A DNA stretch of 64,000 nt from Lophius americanus. Lineage: Eukaryota > Chordata > Actinopteri > Lophiiformes > Lophiidae. Below the pieces are notes generated by a model. That model saw nothing but the letters and a program-made list of their open reading frames with translations, did not search any database and was not told the DNA's origin. This document shows positions 15,001-29,700 of the stretch, piece by piece. Made by a program: the position numbers and the translations under genes. The stretch spans positions 52,207 through 116,206 of the forward strand of contig JBBDHG010000477.1 in assembly GCA_037951165.1 (NCBI GenBank), in the 5' to 3' direction. How positions within the stretch are numbered: position 1 is the stretch's first letter; each line of letters starts with the position of its first letter.

Positions 15001-18000
15001 TGCATGTTAAATGGTTTAATACATGTTAAATGGTTTTATGCATGTTAAATGGTTTAATACATGTTAAATGGTTTAATGCATGTTAAATGGTTTAATACAT
15101 GTTAAATGGTTTAATACATGTTAAATGGTTTAATACATGTTAAATGGTTTAATACATGTTAAATGGTTTAATGCATGTTAAATGGTTTAATGCATGTTAA
15201 ATGGTTTAATACATGTTAAATGGTTTAATACATGTTAAATGGTTTAATACATGTTAAATGGTTTAATACTAGTTAAATGGTTTAATACATGTTAAATGGT
15301 TTAATACATGTTAAATGGTGTAATACATGTTAAATTGTTTAATACATGTTAAATGGTGTAATACATGTTAAATGGTTTAATGCATGTTAAATGGTTTAAT
15401 GCATGTTAAATGGTTTAATGCATGTTAAATGGTTTAATGCATGTTAAATGGTTTAATGCATGTTAAATGGTTTAATACATGTTAAATGGTTTAATAAATG
15501 TTAAATGGTTTAATGCATGTTAAATGGTTTAATGCATGTCAAATGGTTTAATACATGTTAAATGGTTTAATACATGTTAAATGGTGTAATGCATGTTAAA
15601 TGGTTTAATACATGTTAAATGGTTTAATACATGTTAAATGGTTTAATGCATGTTAAATGGTTTAATACATGTTAAATGGTTTAATACATGTTAAATGGTT
15701 TAATACATAATAAATGGTTTAATACTAGTTAAATGGTTTAATACATGTTAAATGGTTTAATACATGTTAAATGGTGTAATGCATGTTAAATGGTTTAACA
15801 CATGTTAAATGGTTTAATGCATGTTAAATGGTTTAATACTACTTAAATGGTTTAATACACGTTAAATGGTTTAATACATGTTAAATGGTGTACTAAATGT
15901 TAAATAGTTTACTACATGTTAAATGGTTTAATGCATGTTAAATGGTTTAATGCATGTTAAATGGTTTAATACATGTTAAATGGTTTAATACATGTTAAAT
16001 GGTTTAATACTAGTTAAATGGTTTAATACATGTTAAATGGTTTAATACATGTTAAATGGTTTAATACATGTTAAATTGTTTAATACATGTTAAATGGTGT
16101 AATACATGTTAAATGGTTTAATACATGTTAAATGGTTTAATGCATGTTAAATGGTTTAATGCATGTTAAATGGTTTAATACATGTTAAATGGTTTAATAC
16201 ATGTTAAATGGTTTAATACATGTTAAATGGTTTAATACTAGTTAAATGGTTTAATACATGTTAAATGGTTTAATACATGTTAAATGGTGTAATACATGTT
16301 AAATTGTTTAATACATGTTAAATGGTGTAATACATGTTAAATGGTTTAATGCATGTTAAATGGTTTAATGCATGTTAAATGGTTTAATGCATGTTAAATG
16401 GTTTAATACATGTTAAATGGTTTAATAAATGTTAAATGGTTTAATGCATGTTAAATGGTTTAATGCATGTCAAATGGTTTAATACATGTTAAATGGTTTA
16501 ATACATGTTAAATGGTGTAATGCATGTTAAATGGTTTAATACATGTTAAATGGTTTAATACATGTTAAATGGTTTAATGCATGTTAAATGGTTTAATACA
16601 TGTTAAATGGTTTAATACATGTTAAATGGTTTAATACATGTTAAATGGTTTAATACATGTTAAATGGTTTAATGCATGTTAAATGGTTTAATACATGTTA
16701 AATGGTTTAATACATGTTAAATGGTTTAATACATGTTAAATGGTTTAATACATAATAAATGGTTTAATACTAGTTAAATGGTTTAATACATGTTAAATGG
16801 TTTAATACATGTTAAATGGTGTAATGCATGTTAAATGGTTTAACACATGTTAAATGGTTTAATGCATGTTAAATGGTTTAATACTACTTAAATGGTTTAA
16901 TACACGTTAAATGGTTTAATACATGTTAAATGGTGTACTAAATGTTAAATAGTTTACTACATGTTAAATGGTTTAATGCATGTTAAATGGTTTAATGCAT
17001 GTTAAATGGTTTAATACATGTTAAATGGTTTAATACATGTTAAATGGTTTAATACTAGTTAAATGGTTTAATACATGTTAAATGGTTTAATACATGTTAA
17101 ATGGTTTAATACATGTTAAATTGTTTAATACATGTTAAATGGTGTAATACATGTTAAATGGTTTAATACATGTTAAATGGTTTAATGCATGTTAAATGGT
17201 TTAATGCATGTTAAATGGTTTAATACATGTTAAATGGTTTAATACATGTTAAATGGTTTAATACTAGTTAAATGGTTTAATACATGTTAAATGGTTTAAT
17301 ACATGTTAAATGGTGTAATACATGTTAAATTGTTTAATACATGTTAAATGGTGTAATACATGTTAAATGGTTTAATGCATGTTAAATGGTTTAATGCATG
17401 TTAAATGGTTTAATGCATGTTAAATGGTTTAATGCATGTTAAATGGTTTAATGCATGTTAAATGGTTTAATACTAGTTAAATGGTTTAATACATGTTAAA
17501 TGGTTTAATACATGTTAAATGGTGTAATACATGTTAAATTGTTTAATACATGTTAAATGGTGTAATACATGTTAAATGGTTTAATGCATGTTAAATGGTT
17601 TAATGCATGTTAAATGGTTTAATGCATGTTAAATGGTTTAATGCATGTTAAATGGTTTAATGCATGTTAAATGGTTTAATACATGTTAAATGGTTTAATA
17701 AATGTTAAATGGTTTAATGCATGTTAAATGGTTTAATGCATGTCAAATGGTTTAATACATGTTAAATGGTTTAATACATGTTAAATGGTGTAATGCATGT
17801 TAAATGGTTTAATACATGTTAAATGGTTTAATACATGTTAAATGGTTTAATGCATGTTAAATGGTTTAATACATGTTAAATGGTTTAATACATGTTAAAT
17901 GGTTTAATACATGTTAAATGGTTTAATACATAATAAATGGTTTAATACTAGTTAAATGGTTTAATACATGTTAAATGGTTTAATACATGTTAAATGGTGT

Positions 18001-21000
18001 AATGCATGTTAAATGGTTTAACACATGTTAAATGGTTTAATGCATGTTAAATGGTTTAATACTACTTAAATGGTTTAATACACGTTAAATGGTTTAATAC
18101 ATGTTAAATGGTGTACTAAATGTTAAATAGTTTACTACATGTTAAATGGTTTAATGCATGTTAAATGGTTTAATGCATGTTAAATGGTTTAATACATGTT
18201 AAATGGTTTAATACATGTTAAATGGTTTAATACTAGTTAAATGGTTTAATACATGTTAAATGGTTTAATACATGTTAAATGGTTTAATACATGTTAAATT
18301 GTTTAATACATGTTAAATGGTGTAATACATGTTAAATGGTTTAATACATGTTAAATGGTTTAATGCATGTTAAATGGTTTAATGCATGTTAAATGGTTTA
18401 ATACATGTTAAATGGTTTAATACATGTTAAATGGTTTAATACATGTTAAATGGTTTAATACTAGTTAAATGGTTTAATACATGTTAAATGGTTTAATACA
18501 TGTTAAATGGTGTAATACATGTTAAATTGTTTAATACATGTTAAATGGTGTAATACATGTTAAATGGTTTAATGCATGTTAAATGGTTTAATGCATGTTA
18601 AATGGTTTAATGCATGTTAAATGGTTTAATGCATGTTAAATGGTTTAATGCATGTTAAATGGTTTAATACATGTTAAATGGTTTAATAAATGTTAAATGG
18701 TTTAATGCATGTTAAATGGTTTAATGCATGTAAAATGGTTTAATACATGTTAAATGGTTTAATACATGTTAAATGGTGTAATGCATGTTAAATGGTTTAA
18801 TACATGTTAAATGGTTTAATACATGTTAAATGGTTTAATACATGTTAAATGGTTTAATACATAATAAATGGTTTAATACTAGTTAAATGGTTTAATACAT
18901 GTTAAATGGTTTAATACATGTTAAATGGTGTAATGCATGTTAAATGGTTTAACACATGTTAAATGGTTTAATGCATGTTAAATGGTTTAATACTACTTAA
19001 ATGGTTTAATACACGTTAAATGGTTTAATACATGTTAAATGGTGTACTAAATGTTAAATAGTTTACTACATGTTAAATGGTTTAATGCATGTTAAATGGT
19101 TTAATGCATGTTAAATGGTTTAATACATGTTAAATGGTTTAATACATGTTAAATGGTTTAATACATGTTAAATGGTGTAATACATGTTAAATGGTTTAAT
19201 ACATGTTAGATGGTTTAATGCATGTTAAATGGTTTAATACTAGTTAAATGGTTTAATGCATGTTAAATGGTTTAATACTAGTTAAATGGTTTAATGCATG
19301 TTAAATGGTTTAATGCATGTTAAATGGTTTAATGCATGTTAAATGGTTTAATACATGTTAAATGGTTTAATACATGTTAAATGGTTTAATACATGTTAAA
19401 TGGTTTAATACATGTTAAATAGTTTAATACATGTTAAATGGTTTAATACATGTTAAATGGTTTAATACATGTTAAATGGTTTAATACATGTTAAATGGTT
19501 TAATACATGTTAAATGGTTTAATGCATGTTAAATGGTTTAATGCATGTTAAATGGTTTAATGCATGTCAAATGGTTTAATACATGTTAAATGGTTTAATA
19601 CATGTTAAATGGTGTAATGCATGTTAAATGGTTTAATACATGTTAAATGGTTTAATACATGTTAAATGGTTTAATGCATGTTAAATGGTTTAATGCATGT
19701 TAAATGGTTTAATACATGTTAAATGGTTTAATAAATGTTAAATGGTTTAATGCATGTTAAATGGTTTAATGCATGTCAAATGGTTTAATACATGTTAAAT
19801 GGTTTAATACATGTTAAATGGTGTAATGCATGTTAAATGGTTTAATACATGTTAAATGGTTTAATACATGTTAAATGGTTTAATGCATGTTAAATGGTTT
19901 AATACATGTTAAATGGTTTAATACATGTTAAATGGTTTAATACATGTTAAATGGTTTAATACATAATAAATGGTTTAATACTAGTTAAATGGTTTAATAC
20001 ATGTTAAATGGTTTAATACATGTTAAATGGTGTAATGCATGTTAAATGGTTTAACACATGTTAAATGGTTTAATGCATGTTAAATGGTTTAATACTACTT
20101 AAATGGTTTAATACACGTTAAATGGTTTAATACATGTTAAATGGTGTACTAAATGTTAAATAGTTTACTACATGTTAAATGGTTTAATGCATGTTAAATG
20201 GTTTAATGCATGTTAAATGGTTTAATACATGTTAAATGGTTTAATACATGTTAAATGGTTTAATACTAGTTAAATGGTTTAATACATGTTAAATGGTTTA
20301 ATACATGTTAAATGGTTTAATACATGTTAAATTGTTTAATACATGTTAAATGGTGTAATACATGTTAAATGGTTTAATACATGTTAAATGGTTTAATGCA
20401 TGTTAAATGGTTTAATGCATGTTAAATGGTTTAATACATGTTAAATGGTTTAATACATGTTAAATGGTTTAATACATGTTAAATGGTTTAATACTAGTTA
20501 AATGGTTTAATACATGTTAAATGGTTTAATACATGTTAAATGGTGTAATACATGTTAAATTGTTTAATACATGTTAAATGGTGTAATACATGTTAAATGG
20601 TTTAATGCATGTTAAATGGTTTAATGCATGTTAAATGGTTTAATGCATGTTAAATGGTTTAATGCATGTTAAATGGTTTAATGCATGTTAAATGGTTTAA
20701 TGCATGTTAAATGGTTTAATACTAGTTAAATGGTTTAATACATGTTAAATGGTTTAATACATGTTAAATGGTGTAATACATGTTAAATTGTTTAATACAT
20801 GTTAAATGGTGTAATACATGTTAAATGGTTTAATGCATGTTAAATGGTTTAATGCATGTTAAATGGTTTAATGCATGTTAAATGGTTTAATGCATGTTAA
20901 ATGGTTTAATACATGTTAGATGGTTTAATGCATGTTAAATGGTTTAATACTAGTTAAATGGTTTAATGCATGTTAAATGGTTTAATACTAGTTAAATGTT

Positions 21001-23700
21001 TTAATGCATGTTAAATGGTTTAATGCATGTTAAATGGTTTAATGCATGTTAAATGGTTTAATACATGTTAAATGGTTTAATACATGTTAAATGGTTTAAT
21101 GCATGTTAAATGGTTTAATACATGTTAAATGGTTTAATAAATGTTAAATGGTTTAATGCATGTTAAATGGTTTAATGCATGTCAAATGGTTTAATACATG
21201 TTAAATGGTTTAATACATGTTAAATGGTGTAATGCATGTTAAATGGTTTAATACATGTTAAATGGTTTAATACATGTTAAATGGTTTAATGCATGTTAAA
21301 TGGTTTAATACATGTTAAATGGTTTAATACATGTTAAATGGTTTAATACATGTTAAATGGTTTAATACATAATAAATGGTTTAATACTAGTTAAATGGTT
21401 TAATACATGTTAAATGGTTTAATACATGTTAAATGGTGTAATGCATGTTAAATGGTTTAACACATGTTAAATGGTTTAATGCATGTTAAATGGTTTAATA
21501 CTACTTAAATGGTTTAATACACGTTAAATGGTTTAATACATGTTAAATGGTGTACTAAATGTTAAATAGTTTACTACATGTTAAATGGTTTAATGCATGT
21601 TAAATGGTTTAATGCATGTTAAATGGTTTAATACATGTTAAATGGTTTAATACATGTTAAATGGTTTAATACTAGTTAAATGGTTTAATACATGTTAAAT
21701 GGTTTAATACATGTTAAATGGTTTAATACATGTTAAATGGTTTAATACATGTTAAATGGTTTAATGCATGTTAAATGGTTTAATGCATGTTAAATGGTTT
21801 AATACATGTTAAATGGTTTAATACATGTTAAATGGTTTAATACATGTTAAATGGTTTAATACTAGTTAAATGGTTTAATACATGTTAAATGGTTTAATAC
21901 ATGTTAAATGGTGTAATACATGTTAAATTGTTTAATACATGTTAAATGGTGTAATACATGTTAAATGGTTTAATGCATGTTAAATGGTTTAATGCATGTT
22001 AAATGGTTTAATGCATGTTAAATGGTTTAATGCATGTTAAATGGTTTAATGCATGTTAAATGGTTTAATGCATGTTAAATGGTTTAATACATGTTAAATT
22101 GTTTAATACATGTTAAATGGTGTAATACATGTTAAATGGTTTAATACATGTTAAATGGTTTAATGCATGTTAAATGGTTTAATGCATGTTAAATGGTTTA
22201 ATACATGTTAAATGGTTTAATACATGTTAAATGGTTTAATACATGTTAAATGGTTTAATACATGTTAAATGGTTTAATACTAGTTAAATGGTTTAATACA
22301 TGTTAAATGGTTTAATACATGTTAAATGGTGTAATACATGTTAAATTGTTTAATACATGTTAAATGGTGTAATACATGTTAAATGGTTTAATGCATGTTA
22401 AATGGTTTAATGCATGTTAAATGGTTTAATGCATGTTAAATGGTTTAATGCATGTTAAATGGTTTAATGCATGTTAAATGGTTTAATACTAGTTAAATGG
22501 TTTAATACATGTTAAATGGTTTAATACATGTTAAATGGTGTAATACATGTTAAATTGTTTAATACATGTTAAATGGTGTAATACATGTTAAATGGTTAAA
22601 TGCATGTTAAATGGTTTAATGCATGTTAAATGGTTTAATGCATGTTAAATGGTTTAATGCATGTTAAATGGTTTAATGCATGTTAAATGGTTTAATACAT
22701 GTTAGATGGTTTAATGCATGTTATATGGTTTAATACTAGTTAAATGGTTTAATGCATGTTAAATGGTTTAATACTAGTTAAATGGTTTAATGCATGTTAA
22801 ATGGTTTAATGCATGTTAAATGGTTTAATGCATGTTAAATGGTTTAATGCATGTTAAATGGTTTAATACATGTTAAATGGTTTAATAAATGTTAAATGGT
22901 TTAATGCATGTTAAATGGTTTAATGCATGTCAAATGGTTTAATACATGTTAAATGGTGTAATACATGTTAAATGGTGTAATGCATGTTAAATGGTTTAAT
23001 ACATGTTAAATGGTTTAATACATGTTAAATGGTTTAATGCATGTTAAATGGTTTAATACATGTTAAATGGTTTAATACATGTTAAATGGTTTAATACATG
23101 TTAAATGGTTTAATACATAATAAATGGTTTAATACTAGTTAAATGGTTTAATACATGTTAAATGGTTTAATACATGTTAAATGGTGTAATGCATGTTAAA
23201 TGGTTTAACACATGTTAAATGGTTTAATGCATGTTAAATGGTTTAATACTACTTAAATGGTTTAATACACGTTAAATGGTTTAATACATGTTAAATGGTG
23301 TACTAAATGTTAAATAGTTTACTACATGTTAAATGGTTTAATGCATGTTAAATGGTTTAATGCATGTTAAATGGTTTAATACATGTTAAATGGTTTAATA
23401 CATGTTAAATGGTTTAATACTAGTTAAATGGTTTAATACATGTTAAATGGTTTAATACATGTTAAATGGTTTAATACATGTTAAATTGTTTAATACATGT
23501 TAAATGGTGTAATACATGTTAAATGGTTTAATACATGTTAAATGGTTTAATGCATGTTAAATGGTTTAATGCATGTTAAATGGTTTAATACATGTTAAAT
23601 GGTTTAATACATGTTAAATGGTTTAATACATGTTAAATGGTTTAATGCATGTTAAATGGTTTAATGCATGTTAAATGGTTTAATGCATGTTAAATGGTTT
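1..23700. repeat. Left satellite domain with a recurring diagnostic cassette
   Basis: This part of the array carries a repeated block of about 13 monomers with a fixed order of subtypes: ACATAATAA, ACTAGTTAA, GTGTAATGC, AACACATG, ACTACTTAA, ACACGTTAA, then GTGTACTAAATG followed by TAGTTTACTACATG. The GTGTACTAAATG marker starts near 1067, 2511, 3708, 4601, 6425, 7432, 8838, 9807, 11137, 12296, 13512, 14690, 15887, 16932, 18110, 19041, 20143, 21549 and 23297. A variant copy without the marker lies near 5247. All spacings are whole multiples of 19 bp but range from 34 to 92 monomers, so this is a variable-length higher-order repeat. Confidence 0.9.
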
Positions 23701-26700
23701 ACTACTAGTTAAATGGTTTAATACATGTTAAATGGTTTAATACATGTTAAATGGTTTAATACATGTTAAATGGTTTAATACTAGTTAAATGGTTTAATAC
23801 ATGTTAAATGGTTTAATACATGTTAAATGGTTTAACACATGTTAAATGGTTTAATAAATGTTAAATGGTTTAATACATGTTAAATGGTTTAATGCATGTC
23901 AAATGGTTTAATACATGTTAAATGGTTTAATACATGTTAAATGGTTTAATACATGTTAAATGGTTTAATGCATGTTAAATGGTTTAATACTAGTTAAATG
24001 GTATAATACATGTTAAATGGTTTAATACATGTTAAATGGTTTAATACTAGTTAAATGGTATAATACATGTTAAATGGTTTAATACATGTTAAATGGTTTA
24101 ATGCATGTTAAATGGTTTAATACTAGTTAAATGGTATAATACATGTTAAATGGTTTAATGCATGTAAAATGGTTTAATACATGTTAAATGGTTTAATACA
24201 TGTTAAATGGTTTAATACATGTTAAATGGTTTAATACTAGTTAAATGGTTTAATACATGTTAAATGGTTTAATACTAGTTAAATGGTTTAATACATGTTA
24301 AATGGTTTAATACATGTTAAATAGTTTAATACTAGTTAAATGGTTTAATGCATGTTAAATGGTTTAATACTAGTTAAATGGTTTAATGCATGTTAAATGG
24401 TTTAATACTAGTTAAATGGTTTAATACATGTTAAATGGTTTAATACTAGTTAAATGGTTTAATGCATGTTAAATGGTTTAATACTAGTTAAATGGTTTAA
24501 TGCATGTTAAATGGTTTAATACTAGTTAAATGGTTTAATACTAGTTAAATGGTTTAATACTAGTTAAATGGTTTAATGCATGTTAAATGCTTTTAATACT
24601 AGTTAAATGGTTTAATACTAGTTAAATGGTTTAATACATGTTAAATGGTTTAATGCATTTTAAATGGTTTAATGCATGTTAAATAGTTTAATACATGTTA
24701 AATGGTTTAATACATGTTAAATGGTTTAATGCATGTTAAATGGTTTAATACATGTTAAATGGTTTAATACATGTTAAATGGTTTAATGCATGTTAAATGG
24801 TTTAATACTAGTTAAATGGTTTAATACATGTTAAATGGTTTAATACATGTTAAATGGTTTAATACTAGTTAAATGGTTTAATGCATGTTAAATGGTTTAA
24901 TACTAGTTAAATGGTTTAATACATGTTAAATGGCTTAATGCATGTTAAATGGTTTAATGCATGTTAAATAGTTTAATACATGTTAAATGGTTTAATGCAT
25001 GTTAAATGGTTTAATGCATGTTAAATGGTTTAATACATGTTAAATGGTTTAATACATGTTAAATGGTTTAATACATGTTAAATAGTTTAATGCATGTTAA
25101 ATGGTTTAATACATGTTAAATGGTTTAATGCATGTAAAATGGTTTAATACATGTTAAATGGTTTAATGCATGTTAAATGGTTTAATACTAGTTAAATGGT
25201 TTAATACATGTTAAATGGTTTAATACTAGTTAAATGGTTTAATGCATGTTAAATGGTTTAATACTAGTTAAATGGTTTAATACTAGTTAAATGGTTTAAT
25301 ACTAGTTAAATGGTTTAATGCATGTTAAATGGTTTAATACTAGTTAAATGGTTTAATACTAGTTAAATGGTTTAATACATGTTAAATGGTTTAATGCATT
25401 TTAAATGGTTTAATGCATGTTAAATAGTTTAATACATGTTAAATGGTTTAATGCATGTTAAATGGTTTAATACATGTTAAATGGTTTAATACATGTTAAA
25501 TGGTTTAATGCATGTTAAATGGTTTAATACTAGTTAAATGGTTTAATACATGTTAAATGGTTTAATACATGTTAAATGGTTTAATACTAGTTAAATGGTT
25601 TAATGCATGTTAAATGGTTTAATACTAGTTAAATGGTTTAATACATGTTAAATGGCTTAATGCATGTTAAATGGTTTAATGCATGTTAAATAGTTTAATA
25701 CATGTTAAATGGTTTAATGCATGTTAAATGGTTTAATGCATGTTAAATGGTTTAATACATGTTAAATGGTTTAATACATGTTAAATGGTTTAATACATGT
25801 TAAATAGTTTAATGCATGTTAAATGGTTTAATACATGTTAAATGGTTTAATGCATGTAAAATGGTTTAATACATGTTAAATGGTTTAATGCATGTTAAAT
25901 GGTTTAATACATGTTAAATGGTTTAATGCATGTTAAATGGTTTAATACGTGTTAAATGGTTTAATACATGTTAAATGGTTTAATACATGTTAAATGGTTT
26001 AATACATGTTAAATGGTTTAATACATGTTAAATGGTTTAATGCATGTTAAATGGTTTAATACATGTTAAATGGTTTAATGCATGTTAAATGGTTTAATAC
26101 ATGTTAAATGGTTTAATGCATGTTAAATGGTTTAATGCATGTTAAATGGTGTAATACATGTTAAATGGTTTAATACTAGTTAAATGGTTTAATACATGTT
26201 AAATGGTTTAATACATGTTAAATGGTGTAATACATGTTAAATAGTTTACTACATGTTAAATGGTTTAATGCATGTTAAATGGTTTAATGCATGTTAAATG
26301 GTTTAATGCATGTTAAATGGTTTAATACATGTTAAATGGTTTAATACTAGTTAAATGGTTTAATACATGTTAAATAGTTTACTACATGTTAAATGGTTTA
26401 ATGCATGTTAAATGGTTTAATGCATGTTAAATGGTTTAATGCATGTTAAATGGTTTAATACATGTTAAATGGTTTAATGCATGTTAAATGGTTTAATGAA
26501 TGTTAAATGGTTTAATACATGTTAAATGGTGTAATACATGTTAAATGGTTTAATACATGTTAAATGGTGTAATGCATGTTAAATGGTTTAATACATGTTA
26601 AATGGTTTAATACATGTTAAATGGTTTAATGCATGTTAAATGGTGTAATACATGTTAAATGGTTTAATACATGTTAAATGGTTTAATGCATGTTAAATGG

Positions 26701-29700
26701 TTTAATACATGTTAAATGGTTTAATGCTTGTCAAATGGTTTAATACGTGTTAAATGGTTTAATACATGTTAAATGGTTTAATACAGCTTAAATGGTTTAA
26801 TACATGTTAAATGGTTTAATACATGTTAAATGGTTTAATACATGTTAAATGGTTTAATGCATGTTAAATGGTTTAATACATGTTAAATGGTTTAATACTA
26901 GTTAAATGGTGTAATACATGTTAAATGGTTTAATACTAGTTAAATGGTTTAATACATGTTAAATGGTTTAATACATGTTAAATGGTGTAATACATGTTAA
27001 ATAGTTTACTACATGTTAAATGGTTTAATGCATGTTAAATGGTTTAATGCATGTTAAATGGTTTAATGCATGTTATATGGTTTAATACATGTTAAATGGT
27101 TTAATGCATGTTAAATGGTTTAATACATGTTAAATGGTTTAATGCATGTTAAATGGTTTAATGCATGTTAAATGGTTTAATGAATGTTAAATGGTTTAAT
27201 ACATGTTAAATGGTGTAATACATGTTAAATGGTTTAATACATGTTAAATGGTGTAATGCATGTTAAATGGTTTAATACATGTTAAATGGTTTAATACATG
27301 TTAAATGGTTTAATGCATGTTAAATGGTGTAATACATGTTAAATGGTTTAATACATGTTAAATGGTTTAATGCATGTTAAATGGTTTAATACATGTTAAA
27401 TGGTTTAATGCTTGTCAAATGGTTTAATACGTGTTAAATGGTTTAATACATGTTAAATGGTTTAATACAGCTTAAATGGTTTAATACATGTTAAATGGTT
27501 TAATACATGTTAAATGGTTTAATGCATGTTAAATGGTTTAATACATGTTAAATGGTTTAATACTAGTTAAATGGTTTAATACATGTTAAATGGTTTAATA
27601 CATGTTAAATGGTGTAATACATGTTAAATGGTTTAATACTAGTTAAATGGTTTAATACATGTTATATGGTTTAATACATGTTAAATGGTGTAATACATGT
27701 TAAATAGTTTACTACATGTTAAATGGTTTAATGCATGTTAAATGGTTTAATGCATGTTAAATGGTTTAATGCATGTTAAATGGTTTAATACATGTTAAAT
27801 GGTTTAATGCATGTTAAATGGTTTAATACATGTTAAATGGTTTAATGCATGTTAAATGGTTTAATGCATGTTAAATGGTTTAATGAATGTTAAATGGTTT
27901 AATACATGTTAAATGGTGTAATACATGTTAAATGGCTTAATGCATGTTAAATGGTTTAATACATGTTAAATGGCTTAATGCATGTTAAATGGTTTAATAC
28001 ATGTTAAATGGATTAATAAATTTTAAATGGTTTAATACATGTTAAATGGTTTAATACATGTTAAATGGTTTAATACATGTTAAATGGTTTAATACATGTT
28101 AAATGGATTAATACATGTTAAATGGTTTAATACATGTTAAATGGTTTAATACATGTTAAATGGTTTAATGCATGTTAAATGGTTTAATACATGTTAAATG
28201 GTTTAATACATGTTAAATGATTTAATACTAGTTAAATGGTTTAATACATGTTAAATGGTTTAATACATGTTAAATGGTTTAATACATGTTAAATGGTTTA
28301 TTACATGTTAAATGGTTTAATACATGTTAAATGGTGTAATACATGTTAAATGGTTTAATGCATGTTAAATAGTTTAATACATGTTAAATGGTTTAATACA
28401 TGTTAAATGGTTTAATGCATGTTAAATGGTTTAATGCATGTTAAATGGTTTAATACATGTTAAATGGTTTAATACATGTTAAATGGTTTAATACATGTTA
28501 AATGGTTTAATACATGTTTAATGGTTTAATGCCTGTCAAATGGTTTAATACTAGTTAAATGGTTTAATAGTAGTTAAATGGTTTAATACATGTGAAATTG
28601 TTTAATACATGTTAAATGGTTTAATACATAATAAATGGTTTAATACATGTTAAATGGTTTAATACTAGTTAAATGGTTTAATACATGTGAAATGGTTTAA
28701 TGCATGTTAAATGGTTTAATGCTTGTTAAATGGTTTAATACATGTTAAATGGTTTAATGCATGTTAAATGGTGTAATACATGTTAAATGGTTTAATACAT
28801 GTTAAATGGTTTAATACATGTTAAATGGTTTAATGCATGTTAAATGGTGTAATACATGTTAAATTGTTTAATACATGTTAAATGGTTTAATACTAGTTAA
28901 ATTGTTTAATACATGTTAAATAGTTTAATACATGTTAAATGGTTTAATACATGTTAAATGGTTTAATACATGTTAAATGGTTTAATACATGTTAAATGGT
29001 TTAATACTAGTTAAATGGTTTAATACATGTTAAATGGTTTAATACATGTTAAATGGTTTAATACATGTTAAATGGTTTAATACATGTTAAATGGTTTAAT
29101 ACATGTTAAATGGTTTAATACTAGTTAAATGGTTTAATACATGTTAAATGGTTTAATACATGTTAAATGGTTTAATACATGTTAAATGGTTTAATAAATG
29201 TTAAATGGTTTAATACATGTTAAATGGTTTAATGCATGTCAAATGGTTTAATACATGTTAAATGGTTTAATACATGTTAAATGGTTTAATACATGTTAAA
29301 TGGTTTAATGCATGTTAAATGGTTTAATAAATGTTAAATGGTTTAATACATGTTAAATGGTTTAATGCATGTCAAATGGTTTAATACATGTTAAATGGTT
29401 TAATACATGTTAAATGGTTTAATACATGTTAAATGGTTTAATGCATGTTAAATGGTTTAATACTAGTTAAATGGTATAATACATGTTAAATGGTTTAATA
29501 CATGTTAAATGGTTTAATACTAGTTAAATGGTATAATACATGTTAAATGGTTTAATACATGTTAAATGGTTTAATGCATGTTAAATGGTTTAATACTAGT
29601 TAAATGGTATAATACATGTTAAATGGTTTAATACATGTTAAATGGTTTAATGCATGTTAAATGGTTTAATACATGTTAAATGGTTTAATACATGTTAAAT

